DNA of 64,000 bases. Origin: Coptis chinensis. Lineage: Eukaryota > Streptophyta > Magnoliopsida > Ranunculales > Ranunculaceae. Positions 10,402 through 20,711 of the stretch are shown here, one piece after another (the stretch's first letter is position 1; each line of letters starts with the position of its first letter). The notes beneath the pieces were generated by a model. The model had not been told where the DNA came from and ran no database searches. It worked only from the letters and a program-made list of their open reading frames with translations. Where the stretch lies: NCBI GenBank assembly GCA_015680905.1, contig CM027380.1, forward strand, positions 106,793,001-106,857,000, in the 5' to 3' direction. Both the position numbers and the translations under genes were made by a program.

Positions 10402-11480
10402 TTAATGGGAGGTCGGTGAGTACTTTGATGGGATATGCTTGAAAATAAGGCCTGAACTTCTTTGCAGGTAAGAGTAGTTCTTTTCAGCTGGTGTTAATGT
10501 CTTACTTGTGAAGTAGATCAGCTTCTCTGAGTTGTCCTCCTTGAAGAAAACCGAACTGATAGCAAAGTCTGACACTGCTAGGTAGAGCCCCAGCGTTTCT
10601 CCATCTGTTGGTTTTGCTAGGACGGGTGGTGTCGTCAGGTATTCTTTGAGGGTGGAGAACACTTGGTGGCACTGGTCATTCCATGAGAACTGTTCTCCTT
10701 TTTTAAGAAGTTGTAAGAAAGGTCGACATTTGTCTAACGCCCTTGATATGAATCGGTTGAGTGTTGCCACCATTCCTGATAGCTTATGTACTTGTTTCTT
10801 TGTCTTTGGATCGGGCATTTCCAGGAACGCTCGAATCTGGTCTAAATTGGCTTCGATCCCTCGTTGTGATACTTGATACCCGAGGAACTTTCCGGAGGAC
10901 ACTCCAAAAAGGTATTTCTCGGGATTTAGCTTCATCTGAGTTCGGCGTAATCTAAAGAACGCCTGTTCAAGGTGAGTGAGGTGGTCACCTGCTTTTTTGC
11001 TCTTGACTATCATGTCATCGATATAGACTTCCATGGTATCACCCAACATGTCCTGGAACATGTCAGTGACAAGTCGTTGATAAGTCGCTCTAGCGTTCTT
11101 GAGGCCGAACGGGAGGACGTTGTAGCAGTAGATTCTCTGTTCAGTGATGAACGACGTTTTCTCTTGATCTTCTTCAGTGAGTGGGATCGATCGGGTTGTA
11201 TCCACTGTATGCATCCATAAATGACAGGAGCTCGTGACCACAAGTCTGATCGATAAGTCGGTCGATTCTAGGTAAATGAAAGCTATCTTTTGGTGTTTCT
11301 TGGTTGACATTGGTGAAGTCAACGCAGAGGCGGATGGTGCCATTCTTCTTTGGAACTGCTACTATGTTAGCGATCTAGTCTGGGTAATCAACTTTCCGGA
11401 TGAAACCGACTTGCTTGAATTTGTCAACCTCATCATTGATTGCTTTTTAAAATCTTAGGGATAATATCCGAGGTCGTTAT
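10402..11480 (-). pseudogene. Ty3/gypsy reverse transcriptase plus RNase H, element 1
   Basis: The main frame (11343-10402) carries LPFGLKNARATYQRLV, the catalytic MEVYIDDMIVKSK (positions near 11015-11035) and GKFLGYQVSQRGIEAN. The connection and RNase H region ends in SEKLIYFTSKTLTPAEKNYSYLQ. The upstream part (FIRKVDYPD, KKNGT, RLCVDFTNVN near 11330-11410) is in another frame and has a stop where element 2 has Trp (EWVANIVAVP). The Tyr-Ile-Asp-Asp motif is intact but the frame is not. Confidence 0.88.
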
Positions 11481-11880
11481 CGAACTGGCCTAGCATTAAG
11501 ATTAACATTTAATCTATGACATGCAACACTAGAATCGATACCAGGCACATCGATATACGACCAAGCGAAAACATCTTTATTCATTGATAAAAAGTTTACA
11601 AGCTGGGCCTTGAGTGTAGGGTCAAGGTTAGCACATACATAGACGAACTTAGGATCGTCCTCTGTTCCTAAGTTCACTTGCTCATTTTTTGCTTGCTGAA
11701 CTGCTGCTTTTGAAGATGAGGCAACCTTAGGGGAACTGATCTCTGGAGATGCTTTGTCGATCTGAGGAATGGAGGTATTGGCAGCAGGAGTTGGAGTGAC
11801 CTCTGTGGTTACGACAACAGGGGCTGATGCGACTTCTGTGGTCATGACAACAGGGGCTGGAGTGATCTCTAGAATCTGTA
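11477..11880 (-). pseudogene. Protease-RT linker and RT N-terminus, element 1
   Basis: An open stretch (11845-11477) begins with a low-complexity segment rich in Thr, Val, Ala and Pro (repeats of VVTTEVTP/TPEVAS type). It ends in the conserved Ty3/gypsy RT entry segment NKDVFAWSYIDVPGID...VACHRLNV. The repetitive part continues into 11885-12000, where PPVRTPEVA is repeated at least three times. The linker has probably expanded by short in-frame duplications. Confidence 0.65.
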
Positions 11881-11884
11881 CCGG

Positions 11885-12565
11885 TTAACTAACAAATTCT
11901 GGGGTGACCTCTGGGGTCCTGACTGGTGGAGTAACTAATGCTGAAGCGACCTCTGGGGTCCTGACTGGTGGATGCACAGGAAGTTTGGCGACCTCTGGGG
12001 TCCTGACAGACGAATAGACTTTTTTACTAGATCTCCTAGCGTTCTGCTTTAGTGCTTTGGATCTGACCTCAGCGATTAAATCTTTAGCCATTGTGTAACT
12101 GGTGGGCTCGTTCCTAGTGCTGATAGGTAGGTCGATAGACTTGTTTGCTGATAGAATCTGGTTACAATGATAAGCCTCAAGCTGATTGCTTTGAAGCTCC
12201 ATCATATCCCTAAGGCCGAGGAAGCGGAGCACTTGATGCAGTGTCGATGGTACAACTTGCATTTGGTGAATCCAACACCGTCCTAGGATTGCGTTGTAGG
12301 ACGATTGGATGTCTAGAACGCTGAAACGCAAATTGAAGCTAACTTTGTCTTCCCTAGATCCTACTGAGACTGGGAGTATGATGTCACTAATTGGGTCAGC
12401 TCTGGAGCCATTGAACCCATAGAGAGGAGCCATTGGGTCTATGAAGACCGACTTGGGCAGGTTCATCTCCTGGATGGTATGGTAGAACAAGATGTCACAC
12501 AAACTATTGGGATCTATCAGAACGCGCTTGACTGTCCAGTCGCTGATTTTGACGTGGACCACCAA
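11885..12565 (-). pseudogene. Ty3/gypsy aspartic protease, element 1
   Basis: The 226-residue frame has the fold pattern of Tat/Ogre-type proteases. VLIDPNSLCDILFYHTI stands at the place of the usual D-T/S-G-S-S, followed by LYGFNGSRADPIG-like and YNAILGR, the hydrophobic-hydrophobic-Gly of retropepsins. The active-site triplet reads Asp-Pro-Asn rather than Asp-Thr/Ser-Gly, which may inactivate it. Element 2 has the same downstream blocks at 63992-63544, but its active site is off-window. Confidence 0.75.
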
Positions 12566-12599
12566 GGCATCATTATGAGGGAGGCAAACCTTGTTGAGG

Positions 12600-14071
12600 T
12601 CGGCCTCTGTGAAAGTTATATCACCTGAGCTGCGACCTGAACTACGTAGGGCAGGTGCAGCCTGTGAAGAGAATTGGTAGACTTCTTGGAGAACGCTTAC
12701 GCGACTCCTTTTTTCTCTGGAGGATGGAACATAATCATCCTAAAATGTTATCATGTGTATTGTTCTGTCATTATCTCTATCTGACGAATGCTGACGGCGC
12801 TCATGGTGGGAGCGGTTGCTGGGGCGTCCTCTGCTACGAGAGCAAGCTTGGACACTCTGGTGCTTATGGCGAGCTGGAGATCAACTGCGCTTTTGCGAGC
12901 CATGAGCTTATGGCGCAGGTCGCCATCAGGAATATTGGTATAATGCTTGATATGTTCTGATTCAATGAGGTCTTGGAGGTAATACTTGGGCCCCCAGCAC
13001 TCATCGGTCTTATGACATTTTTCTCTGGAAGGCACAGTAAGGCTTGCCAGGATGATCCTCTGGTTGTCGTACGTTGGGTCGGTAATATTAAGCTCGCTTG
13101 ATTTTGTCCAGTATGTAACTGGGAGATCGAGTAAGTACAACGAACTCGTGATTGTTGCTCATTTTGTTCCCAGACTTCTATCCTTGTTATCTGGGTCACT
13201 TTTTAGAGGGTGGGGCATCATCAGATATTGCTGCTACCTCTTGTTCTTCTAAGAGGCCTTGACGCTTCAGGCCCTCTTGTAACTTGATGAATTTGTCAAC
13301 GCGAGCGTATAGCTCAGACAACGTCTCTGGACGTTCTTTCATCAGCAATTTGGAGAGCGCCGTGTTACGCACACGGCAGGCGTTGGAGAATGCCAATGTG
13401 GCGAAAGATTCTTTGAGACTACTTTCCATACATAACAGTTCGGTTTTGAACCGACCTAGGAATTCTCAAATGGTTTCATCTTCGCCTAATGAGAGTTGGA
13501 AAAGTGAATCAAGATCAGCTATCGTATGCCTATTGTGGACGTACTGACTAGCGAACAGATCAGTGAGTTGCTCGAAGTTCTTTATCGAGTCTGGCTCGAG
13601 TGAAAGAAACTAGTCAAGCGCGCCATCTTTAAGACTGGCTGGAAACAAACGGCAATGGAGATGGTCGAATTCTTGAGCATTATAGAGTGCAAGGCTCTGA
13701 ATGTAGCGAGCTACGTGTTGACCTGGACACGTGCTGCCATCGTATATTGCAAAAGTGGGTTGAACAAAATCTGGAGGGGATGATTTACCAAGTACATCAG
13801 CTGTGAAAAGGGATGCACGGTACGTTTTTAACATCTTCTGAATGATCTGGGTAGGGTCCTTCTTAACTGCGCTCTAATATATCCTTTGTGGAAGCTCGTT
13901 GATCTGTTGATTTACTTCGTTGATGTCGTCCTCTCCTATGGCACCTGGTGTATTTTGTGTGTCTACTTGCGCATGTAAAGCAACATTCTCCTGCCTGAGC
14001 AGCGTAATGTGCTCGTTCATTGTACCTAACTGAACTGCAAAACTCTGGATTTGAGCTTCGAGGCTTTCCAT
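12600..14071 (-). pseudogene. Gag of Tat element 1, broken into several frames
   Basis: The N-terminus (14071-13874) starts MESLEAQIQSFAVQLG and is a short coiled coil. The capsid region follows in other frames: FAIYDGSTCPGQHVARYIQSL (about 13760-13690), then DLFASQYVHNRHTIADL near 13570-13520 and ETLSELYARVDKFIKLQE (13340-13270). A C-terminal region lies at 13140-12751. At least four frame changes are needed, so this copy cannot make Gag. It follows directly after the primer-binding site at 14146-14155. Confidence 0.75.
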
Positions 14072-14145
14072 GCTTCGTGGGCTTGAGGATTTTGTTTATT
14101 GGTTTTGGGATTTGTGAAGTGGTTTCTCAAGAAATCGAGACCATA

Positions 14146-14155
14146 GATGGCGCCA
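14146..14155 (-). other. Primer-binding site, element 1
   Basis: On the - strand TGGCGCCATC begins one base after the LTR end (14157). TGGCGCC starts are typical of plant Ty3/gypsy elements. The tRNA cannot be named with certainty. Confidence 0.8.
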
Positions 14156-14156
14156 A

Positions 14157-14715
14157 TGTAAATGAGCGTTTTAGCCTTCCCTTACATACAAGATTAGGAG
14201 GAAATGGGGATGGAATATTTGAAAGACCGAGTTCGTTGTTGAGCGAACTACCTACGTATCTATCTCTCGATTCTGGGGGCAGAGAAGAATCAGGTCTGAC
14301 GTAGTTCATATGGGGGATATTTATAGCTGGTGAAAGTGGATCCCTATCCAACACGTGTAATGAAAAACACAAATTTATGGTTGAGATTGAGAAGGAGTAT
14401 TAGAGTGGTGTTGGTAGGAATTCTATAATGATGGAGAGTGGTTACAATGGTTCGTAATTTGCGGTGATGAAGTGTGTAAGTACAGCTTTGGCAATGATTG
14501 CTTCTAGAAGATAGGCTGAGTCATGATATAGAACGCTCTGTGTGAAGATGTGCGAGTTGATCTATTCTAGAGCGATCTCATAGCTCATGGACATGAGTTG
14601 ATGATGTAGGTCGCTCTGAAGGTAGTTCGGAGAACTAGGTCAGAGGTCGGTGTGGTATTTCCACTATGCTGAATACGTGCTTGATATTCATGAATGGGAA
14701 TATCACTCCCTCACA
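14157..14715 (-). repeat. 5' LTR of Tat element 1 (559 bp)
   Basis: On the + strand it runs from TGTAAATGAG to CTCACA, beside the primer-binding site. It shares blocks with the LTR of element 2 (53807-54333): CCTACGTATC, AGAATCAGGTCTG(A/G)CGTAGTTCATA, and the end GAATATCACTCCC. A TATA box for the - strand lies at 14318-14325. The partner LTR is missing from the left end. Confidence 0.8.
14318..14325 (-). promoter_or_regulatory. TATA box in LTR of element 1
   Basis: TATAAATA on the - strand. The conserved block GAACTACG...CGTAGGTAGTTC starts 15-20 bases downstream, at the expected 5' end of the element RNA. The same TATA occurs at matching positions in the LTRs at 53970 and 26121. Confidence 0.6.
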
Positions 14716-14718
14716 AGG

Positions 14719-14990
14719 GACACTTGGGCTTGATGAGGCTTTATGTTTGTTTAATAGTTTAATTCAGATAAGACCCTCGCCTTGTATTTTCTCTTTTAAC
14801 CAATTACTAGGAGCACTTGTCAAGATGAAGCACTTTTCTGTCGCGTTATCTATCTCCAAAGGATGGATACAACTAGATGTTTTAGAGAAGGGAATGCGAA
14901 AGAAGCTCAAGATTTGTTTTACGAGATGCAAGAGATGATTTCACTTATTTCTTACTATGCTTTGGTTGGAACAAGTTTGAATGTGATGTT
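14719..14990 (+). pseudogene. PPR protein gene fragment (Rf-like type)
   Basis: Directly beyond the LTR end, codons read GLDEALCLFNSLIQIRPSP, FNQLLGALVKMKHFSVALSI, the usual wording of the first repeats of mitochondrial restorer-like pentatricopeptide proteins. After a frame change at about 14862 comes REGNAKEAQDLFYEMQEM, a repeat from farther along such proteins. The piece therefore has an internal deletion and has lost both ends. PPR proteins bind organellar RNA. This remnant encodes at most two repeats and is not functional. Element 1 seems to have inserted in or next to it. Confidence 0.7.
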
Positions 14991-15488
14991 TTGTAATACT
15001 GGCGGATCTTGTTTATGATATTATACTAGATAACTGCTAAGCAGTGGGGGCGTGAGCTGAGGCATAAATATACTAGATAACTGCTAAGCAATGGGGGCAT
15101 GAGCGGAGGGTGGAGAAGAGAGAGGGAGAGATGGGTTTGTGGGTGGGGAGAGAGAGAGAGTTAGGGTTTGGTTGAGAGGGAGAGGGAAGGAAGGAGGGAG
15201 AGGGAGGGGTGAGGACAGACAGACAGAAACCTACCAAACTACCTTTTGTCCCATGTACCCCCACTTCTCCCAAAAATGTTCGTTCGCTCTTCTCACTTGA
15301 TTAATTGTACTAAAGAAATAATTTTGAGTTGTTCTTGCTTACTTATGTGTACAGAAGGTCATTTTGCATTGCATATAATGAGAAACAATGCTTGGTTACT
15401 TATCCCTTTTATAGTGCTTCTTAAAATGTGTGCGCATTTTAGAATTATTGTATTTTTGTTGAAAGAGTGAACTAGTTTATCAGTTTAA
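14991..15488. other. Gene-free stretch with GA-rich tract
   Basis: No coding potential is recognised. CTAGATAACTGCTAAGCA occurs twice (about 15027 and 15070), a short local duplication of about 43 bases. A purine-rich tract (GAGAGAG, GGGAGAGGGA) covers about 15105-15215. Confidence 0.5.
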
Positions 15489-15694
15489 GAGCAAGTATAA
15501 TGGAGAGCTACTAAATTGGGCTGCTAAAAGGTGCCACATAGGCCTTTTAGCTTGCCCAGCCAAATTTGGCACCTCAAAATCAAAAAACCAAATCCAATCA
15601 TGTTTTCTGTTTTGAAGTGCTAAATGATACGGACGGCAAAAGTTTCACGCCATCCGTCCATTATTTTATAACTTAGGTTGAATTTTTTTTGGAC

Positions 15695-15757
15695 GGACGA
15701 CATAGTTTCTGCCGTCCGTCAAAATTTAACACACGGACGACAGAAACTATGTCGTCC
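15695..15757. repeat. Near-perfect 25-bp inverted repeat, 13-nt loop
   Basis: The arms 15695-15719 and 15733-15757 are reverse complements with one mismatch. They begin GGACGACATAGTTTCTG and end CAGAAACTATGTCGTCC. The sequence lies inside the Tourist-like MITE. A third, diverged copy of the GGACGG word lies at 15629-15660. Confidence 0.85.
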
Positions 15758-15854
15758 ATCTCCCGAATTTATTATAGCAGCTGCTAGCGAAGGTCTTAAC
15801 TTTGGCTGGGTTTTTTACTCCTTCCATATTTAAGACCCTTTTAGCAGCCCCATT

Positions 15855-16397
15855 TAGGGGTGGAACTTGGGTCGGGTTAGCCCAAGCCCGATGGACTAAA
15901 ATCCAACTTTTGTTGGTCCTGGGCTAACATGTCAGATCCGTGGTCTGGGTTTGGTTTTGTAAAATTAAAACCCGACTCGGTTTTAGGTTGGGCTTGGGTT
16001 AGAATATTAAAAAATCGAAAACCCGAGCCCGTGTGCATATACGTACGTATATCTTTCAATCATTCTATTTTTGTAAAAAATAAGGTTGAGAATCTCTATT
16101 TTAGAGAGAATAATGTAATCAACAAGGTTATTTTCTCTTTCAAACAATCAAATCTCTTTGATTTCATTAGAAGATTTCAATTTTAGTGTTTTTTATCTCA
16201 TAATTCCAAAAAAACCCCAAGAAGTTTGAGTAACCCGACATAACTCGACCCAACCCGAATTGGTCGGGATAGGGCTTGGGCTGAAATTTTAAAGACCGAT
16301 TAGGGCTTGGTCCCAAGCTCAGGTTGAAACATTTGAAACTCGGGTTGGGCTCGGGTTATGCCTCAACCCAACCCAACCTGCCCGAGTTCCACCCCAA
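15855..16397. mobile_element. hAT-like MITE, copy 1 (543 bp)
   Basis: The ends read TAGGGGTGGAACTTGGG and, reversed, TTGGGGTGGAACTCGGG. They are flanked by the 8-bp direct repeat GCCCCATT at 15847-15854 and 16398-16405. An 8-bp duplication and GGGGTGG ends point to the hAT superfamily. The sequence is rich in GGGTCGGGTTGG words. It carries no transposase and was inserted into the Tourist-like element. Confidence 0.85.
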
Positions 16398-16551
16398 GCC
16401 CCATTGAAATGACATTTTTGTGGTTGAGGTGTTATATTTGCCGTTAGCAGTCCATATAGCCCTCCATTGGACTTGCTCTAAACAATTTTTTTACTTGTAA
16501 GCTGCTATCTTTTTGGGGTTTCCAAACTCCTTGTCCAAACATTGACACGGA

Positions 16552-17078
16552 TAGGTGGAACTCAGGCGGGTTGGGTCAGGTTGAGGCATAACCCGATCCC
16601 AACCCGAGTTTCAAATGCTTCAACTCGAGCCCTGGACCAAGCCCTAGTCGGTCTTTAAATTTTCAGCCCAAGCCCTAGCCCGACCAATTTGGGTTGGGTC
16701 GGGTTATGTCGGGTTGGTCAAACTTTTCGGATTTTTTTTGGAATTATGAGGTAAAAAACACCGAAATCGAAAATCTTCTAATGAAATCAAAGAGATTTGA
16801 TTGTTTGAAAGGAAAACTAACTTTGTTGATTACATTATTCTCTCTAAAATAGAGATTCTCAACCTAATTTTTTTAGAAATAGAATGAATTATATATATAT
16901 ATATATCACGGGCTCAAGTTTTTTGGTTTTTTGATATTCTAACCCAAGCCAACCGAGTCAGGTTTTGATTTTACAAAACCAAGCCCGGACCACAGATCTG
17001 ACATGTTAGCCCAGGACCAACAAAAATCGGGGTTTAGTCCATCGGGCTTGGGCTAACCCGACCCAAGTTCCACCCCTA
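16552..17078. mobile_element. hAT-like MITE, copy 2, inverted relative to copy 1
   Basis: This is the reverse complement of 15855-16397 over nearly its whole length, with small indels and a (TA)n tract at about 16888-16906. The ends are TAGGTGGAACTC and CCACCCCTA. GACACGGA occurs at 16544-16551 and 17085-17092 and is the likely 8-bp target duplication, although six extra bases (GTTTCC) separate it from the right end. The different duplication shows an insertion separate from copy 1. Confidence 0.8.
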
Positions 17079-17092
17079 GTTTCCGACACGGA

Positions 17093-17987
17093 TATGAAGA
17101 GTCCGAAAAGATGAATTTTCAGAAATTAAGGTATACCACATAGAATATGCGTCCGACACGGACATGTGGATATGTATCCGACTCGGATTATTTTCAAAAT
17201 ATGGCATGTTCATGTAACTTAGATTTTTTGTAAAGATGATTTCTATTGTGTGGAGAGCATTTCCACAAATAATAAGGTTCTAATTGATAGTTTTGAGTGG
17301 TGAAGTTTTTTTGGAGTCACTTTAAGTGGAGTTCTTATAAGCACCCCGTTACGTTAGTTAAAGTAGCATTTGGTTACTAAATGTGTATGAAAGTTCATTT
17401 GTTCTGTGTCCCCATGTCTAAGCAGTTTGCTCAGTGCAAAATCACATGTCTCATTTTAACTGTTCTTTCGTATTGACGTGTAACTAAGTGAGCTTTGGTA
17501 CTTATAGAATATGTCTACATGCAATTCCAGGTTCCCAAGAGGAAGTTGTTGACTCGTGACGTTTAGTGCAGCTAAGTTTCATGGCCAAAAAAGTCTTCAA
17601 CAACCTTAACATAAGAGGATCTAATAAGCAATTTTATTGGGATCATTATTTCTAATTCCTGATCAGGGTAGTTCCTTAAACTTAGCATATATTGCATCTA
17701 GCATTGTTTACAATCAACATACGGTTTGGAATAACAGGAACTGATATTCAAAGAAACTTTGTTTGATCTAAGCGTAAGTCTTATGTTACTCTTTTGTACA
17801 AAAATAATGCAACTTAATTAACCTTTAGATAAAGATTTGGGATGCAGTAGTCATATTGTATGCTGGCTTTTGAGATGTATATGGTGAACTACAATCTATG
17901 TGTGTGGATAACACAACCCTACTTGTTGAAGAGTGAACTAGTTTATGAGTTTAAACAATTATTTATTTTGTTTGTGTCCTGGTGTGT
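17093..17987. other. No recognised feature
   Basis: Mixed AT-rich sequence. TCCGACACGGA-type words recur at about 17081 and 17152. I see no coding region longer than background and no element ends. Confidence 0.4.
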
Positions 17988-18366
17988 GTTTCAGCAAGAT
18001 TTGCCAAAATACACCAATTGAAGGTCAGAAGTGATGTTTTTGAAGATTGTGAAGGAGATGGTTGTTGGAGAAAGATAAGACTGGACTTCGGTTTGAAGTT
18101 GCCTATGTACCCAAATGTTGGATTGCTTAGATCAAGTCTCGAGGCGTAGTTTAGGAGAATGACAAAAGTTGGATTTTATAGGTAGGATCGGCGATTAATT
18201 ACTTCCTTGTTCTCCAATATTCCAATCGTGGGATAAAGTTGGAGAACTATAGAGTCAAATTGGGTTTGAGCATGGACTTTATTATAGGTAGGTAAGAAGG
18301 CTGGTTATAAGCATGGGTTCTGAGTATGGGTTTTTATTGGGCCACATTTGTGGGGGTCGGAATATT
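17988..18366 (-). repeat. Decayed solo-LTR-like sequence
   Basis: The block reading AAGTTGCCTATGTACCCAAAT, followed by GATCAAGTCTCGAGGCGTAGTTT (18096-18152), matches the conserved part of the LTRs at 14240-14310, 53895-53960 and 26050-26101. The limits TGTTTCAGC and GGTCGGAATA resemble the TGTTTCGACC / GGTCGAAACA ends of the solo LTR at 25937-26418. No target duplication is visible. Confidence 0.5.
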
Positions 18367-19232
18367 GCTATCTTTTTGGCAAAGAAGACAATTTTTTTAT
18401 TTTATTTTTGGTATTTGGTAGGTCTATAAAAAATATATATTGGTCTGTAAAATTGACGTGGTAGGCAATATTTTGACGGGTTGGATATTAATGTGGTAGG
18501 CAAAAGTCCTAGGTTTGATATAATATAATGGCACTTTGCTAAATTGTGGGTAATAAAAGTGAAAGGATCGGCAGCTTAGTTAGTGCCACGGCAGTTTTTG
18601 TTCAATAATACAAAAGAAAGTTAAGGAATTGAGGCTAAAGAATATTGAGATGGAGTGGATCATTGAAGTGGACTTTTGTTTATCGAGTTTAGTATGCACA
18701 TGGATTGGCTAATAGATAAGGATTTTAGATAGTGAGCTTGTTAGTGAAAGGATAGGCAAGCTTAAATTGATGGTTGGTAAACTGATAGGTAAAGTTCAAA
18801 GAAACTGATCGGGAAGTCCAACTTATCGGCAAATTGAGTTATCACAATTTGTCAATTGGGTTACCAAAATCGGTTGGGCAATCGGTTTATATGCAATTGT
18901 CATTGATCGGTAAAAATTAAAAATGTCACAAAAATGAGAGGGTTGGGTATATTAACTCAAAGTTCATACAAACTCATATATTATCGGCAAATTGATCGAT
19001 TTGCGTCGAGATTTTTATTGAGAACTGGGGAATTGAGATTGGGTTTCGAATTAGTCAACTTGATCAGCAAATTGGCCTATTGGCATCTTGACTGAAAGAT
19101 TGATCTTTAGCAAACTGATGAGTTTATATGTGAAGATGATCTAGACAGTTCGGTTGAAGTGGCCAACATATTTGTGTGTGCTTTCAAATTGGGTTTTTTT
19201 ATCAGTTAGTTTCGAATTTGGTTGCTAAGTCT
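18367..19232. other. Unassigned sequence with recurring ATCGG words
   Basis: No gene recognised. Between about 18560 and 19120 the words ATCGGCAAATTG, GATCGG and CAAATTG recur irregularly, suggesting an old tandem repeat, perhaps belonging to the LTR-like sequence on its left. Confidence 0.35.
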
Positions 19233-19341
19233 AAGGCCAGATTTTTTTTAAAATTTTTTTTTTTAATTTTTTGGGTTGGTAAGCGAGGTTGTTAACGAGG
19301 TCCTCTACCCCTTCTCATTAAATAAAATCATAGCTTGTTCA

Positions 19342-19710
19342 TTACATTCTTACATACTCTTTCCCTATTGCATCTTCATATGCAATTTTCCTCACATCCT
19401 CAGCAAATGAGCTAGGTACAATATCAAAACATCTAACACTCGAGCAGTTTGTAACTAGTGCATCTGCTAATTTATTTGTTTCTCTATAGATATGCTCTAA
19501 TGGGAAATATAAAAGTTCTGCTCTCATATTCCAGATACTATTCATCATCTTTTTCGCTTGCCATGGATACCTTTGCTTGTGTACAAAAGAGACCACATTC
19601 TCCGAGTCTGTTTGTGCCTTTAATCTTTGGATGTCGTGTCTTGCTGCCAATCTCAGTCCTTGCTCAAGCCCTTCTAGTTTCACCATTGCTATTGTATCAT
19701 AATACCCCAT
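19342..19710 (-). pseudogene. LINE RNase H domain (RVT_3 type)
   Basis: The 122-residue frame reads AMVKLEGLEQGLRLAARHDIQRLKAQTDSENVVSF. It supplies the Glu and Asp of an RNase H fold, followed by HIYRETNKLADALV with the last Asp. The N-terminal strand with the first Asp is missing from this frame. In RNH-type plant LINEs this domain forms the C-terminus of ORF2. Confidence 0.75.
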
Positions 19711-19791
19711 GTGCTGCTGCTGTCACTATCCTTTCACTTGTTCTAATGACTGTTGCCCATTGACCTCTTGCTTGAATGCTACCATCTGTGT

Positions 19792-20696
19792 TTAAGGAGT
19801 GATTACTTTGTTGTGCCTTTTTCCACTTACAGCGAATCTCCTTTTGTTGCACAGTTCTGTTTCTTTATTCCATAGCTGACTAAATCTCTCTCGGTCGGGC
19901 CCTTCTCTCATTCTTACTTTAGTAGCCTGAAGTTTTGTCCGCATATCCCTGAGAATTAGTTCTTTCACTTGGGTTGCTGTCGAATGTTTGTGTTTGAAAA
20001 TCCTTGTATTCCGCTCTCTCCATGTCCAATAAATGAATCCTGTAAAGAGAAGTCGCACGTATCTTGGTACCCACCCTTTCCTTCGCATCTGTCTTGTATC
20101 CATTTCACCCCTTGTTGCCATGTCTGATCTCGAGCTTTATTATAACCAGTTGCCTTCAGTAATTCTCTCCATATATTTTGGCCAAATACACGTTGAAAGA
20201 ACAAGTGTTCTCCTGTTTCTACTCCTCCATTACATAAAATACATGTGTCATCCTCAACTTTTTTCCACTGTTTCATCCTCTGCAATGTCTTCAATCCATC
20301 CCTCAAGCATAACCAGCTGATGAAAGAGAATCGTGGTATTCGATTAGAAAACCACACCAAGTTCTTCCAGTTCACTTTTTGCTTTGTCGGTCTCATGCAC
20401 TCATATGTTTCCTTGAGTTCAAAGTCTCCACATAAGGTAGCTGTCCATATAACTTCTTCCTCACCTGAATACAGTTTCACTTCCTCTTCTATGCCAGCTA
20501 CCAATTCAGGACAATGCCTTTGAAACTGGTTCGGAAGCTGCCATTGCCCATCTTCTATCAAACTCGCAACCTTTGCACTTTTGCCACAGCTTGATCTATA
20601 TAACAATTCCGGTGGGAATTTGTCTTTAAGTATTCCTGTTGGGTGCCATGGGTCATACCATAAGCTAGTATTCTGGCCATCCCCAATTTGATGCAT
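19792..20696 (-). pseudogene. LINE zinc-binding RT-associated region (zf-RVT type)
   Basis: Frames 20696-19965 and 20121-19792 encode DGQNTSLWYDPWHPTG, then IPRFSFISWLCLRDGLKTLQRMKQW and DDTCILCNGGVETGEHLFF. This is the Cys-Cys-His arrangement of the plant LINE zf-RVT region. A region FIYWTWRERNTRIFKHK follows in a second frame. One frameshift occurs near 19970-20120. Confidence 0.8.
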
Positions 20697-20711
20697 CGCG
20701 ATACCTTTTGC

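Larger units (their letters stand above)
15489..16478. mobile_element. Tourist-like MITE, interrupted by a second MITE
   Basis: The ends are inverted copies, GAGCAAGTATAATGG at the left and CCATTGGACTTGCTC at the right, flanked by TAA (15486-15488 and 16479-16481). This matches the 3-bp TAA/TTA duplication of PIF/Harbinger-type MITEs. The element holds the separate hAT-like MITE at 15855-16397, so its own length is about 440 bp. It also has a 25-bp inverted pair at 15695-15757. Confidence 0.75.

Noticed and set aside
16888..16906. (TA)n microsatellite as a separate feature
   Set aside because: It is part of one MITE arm and too short to stand alone.
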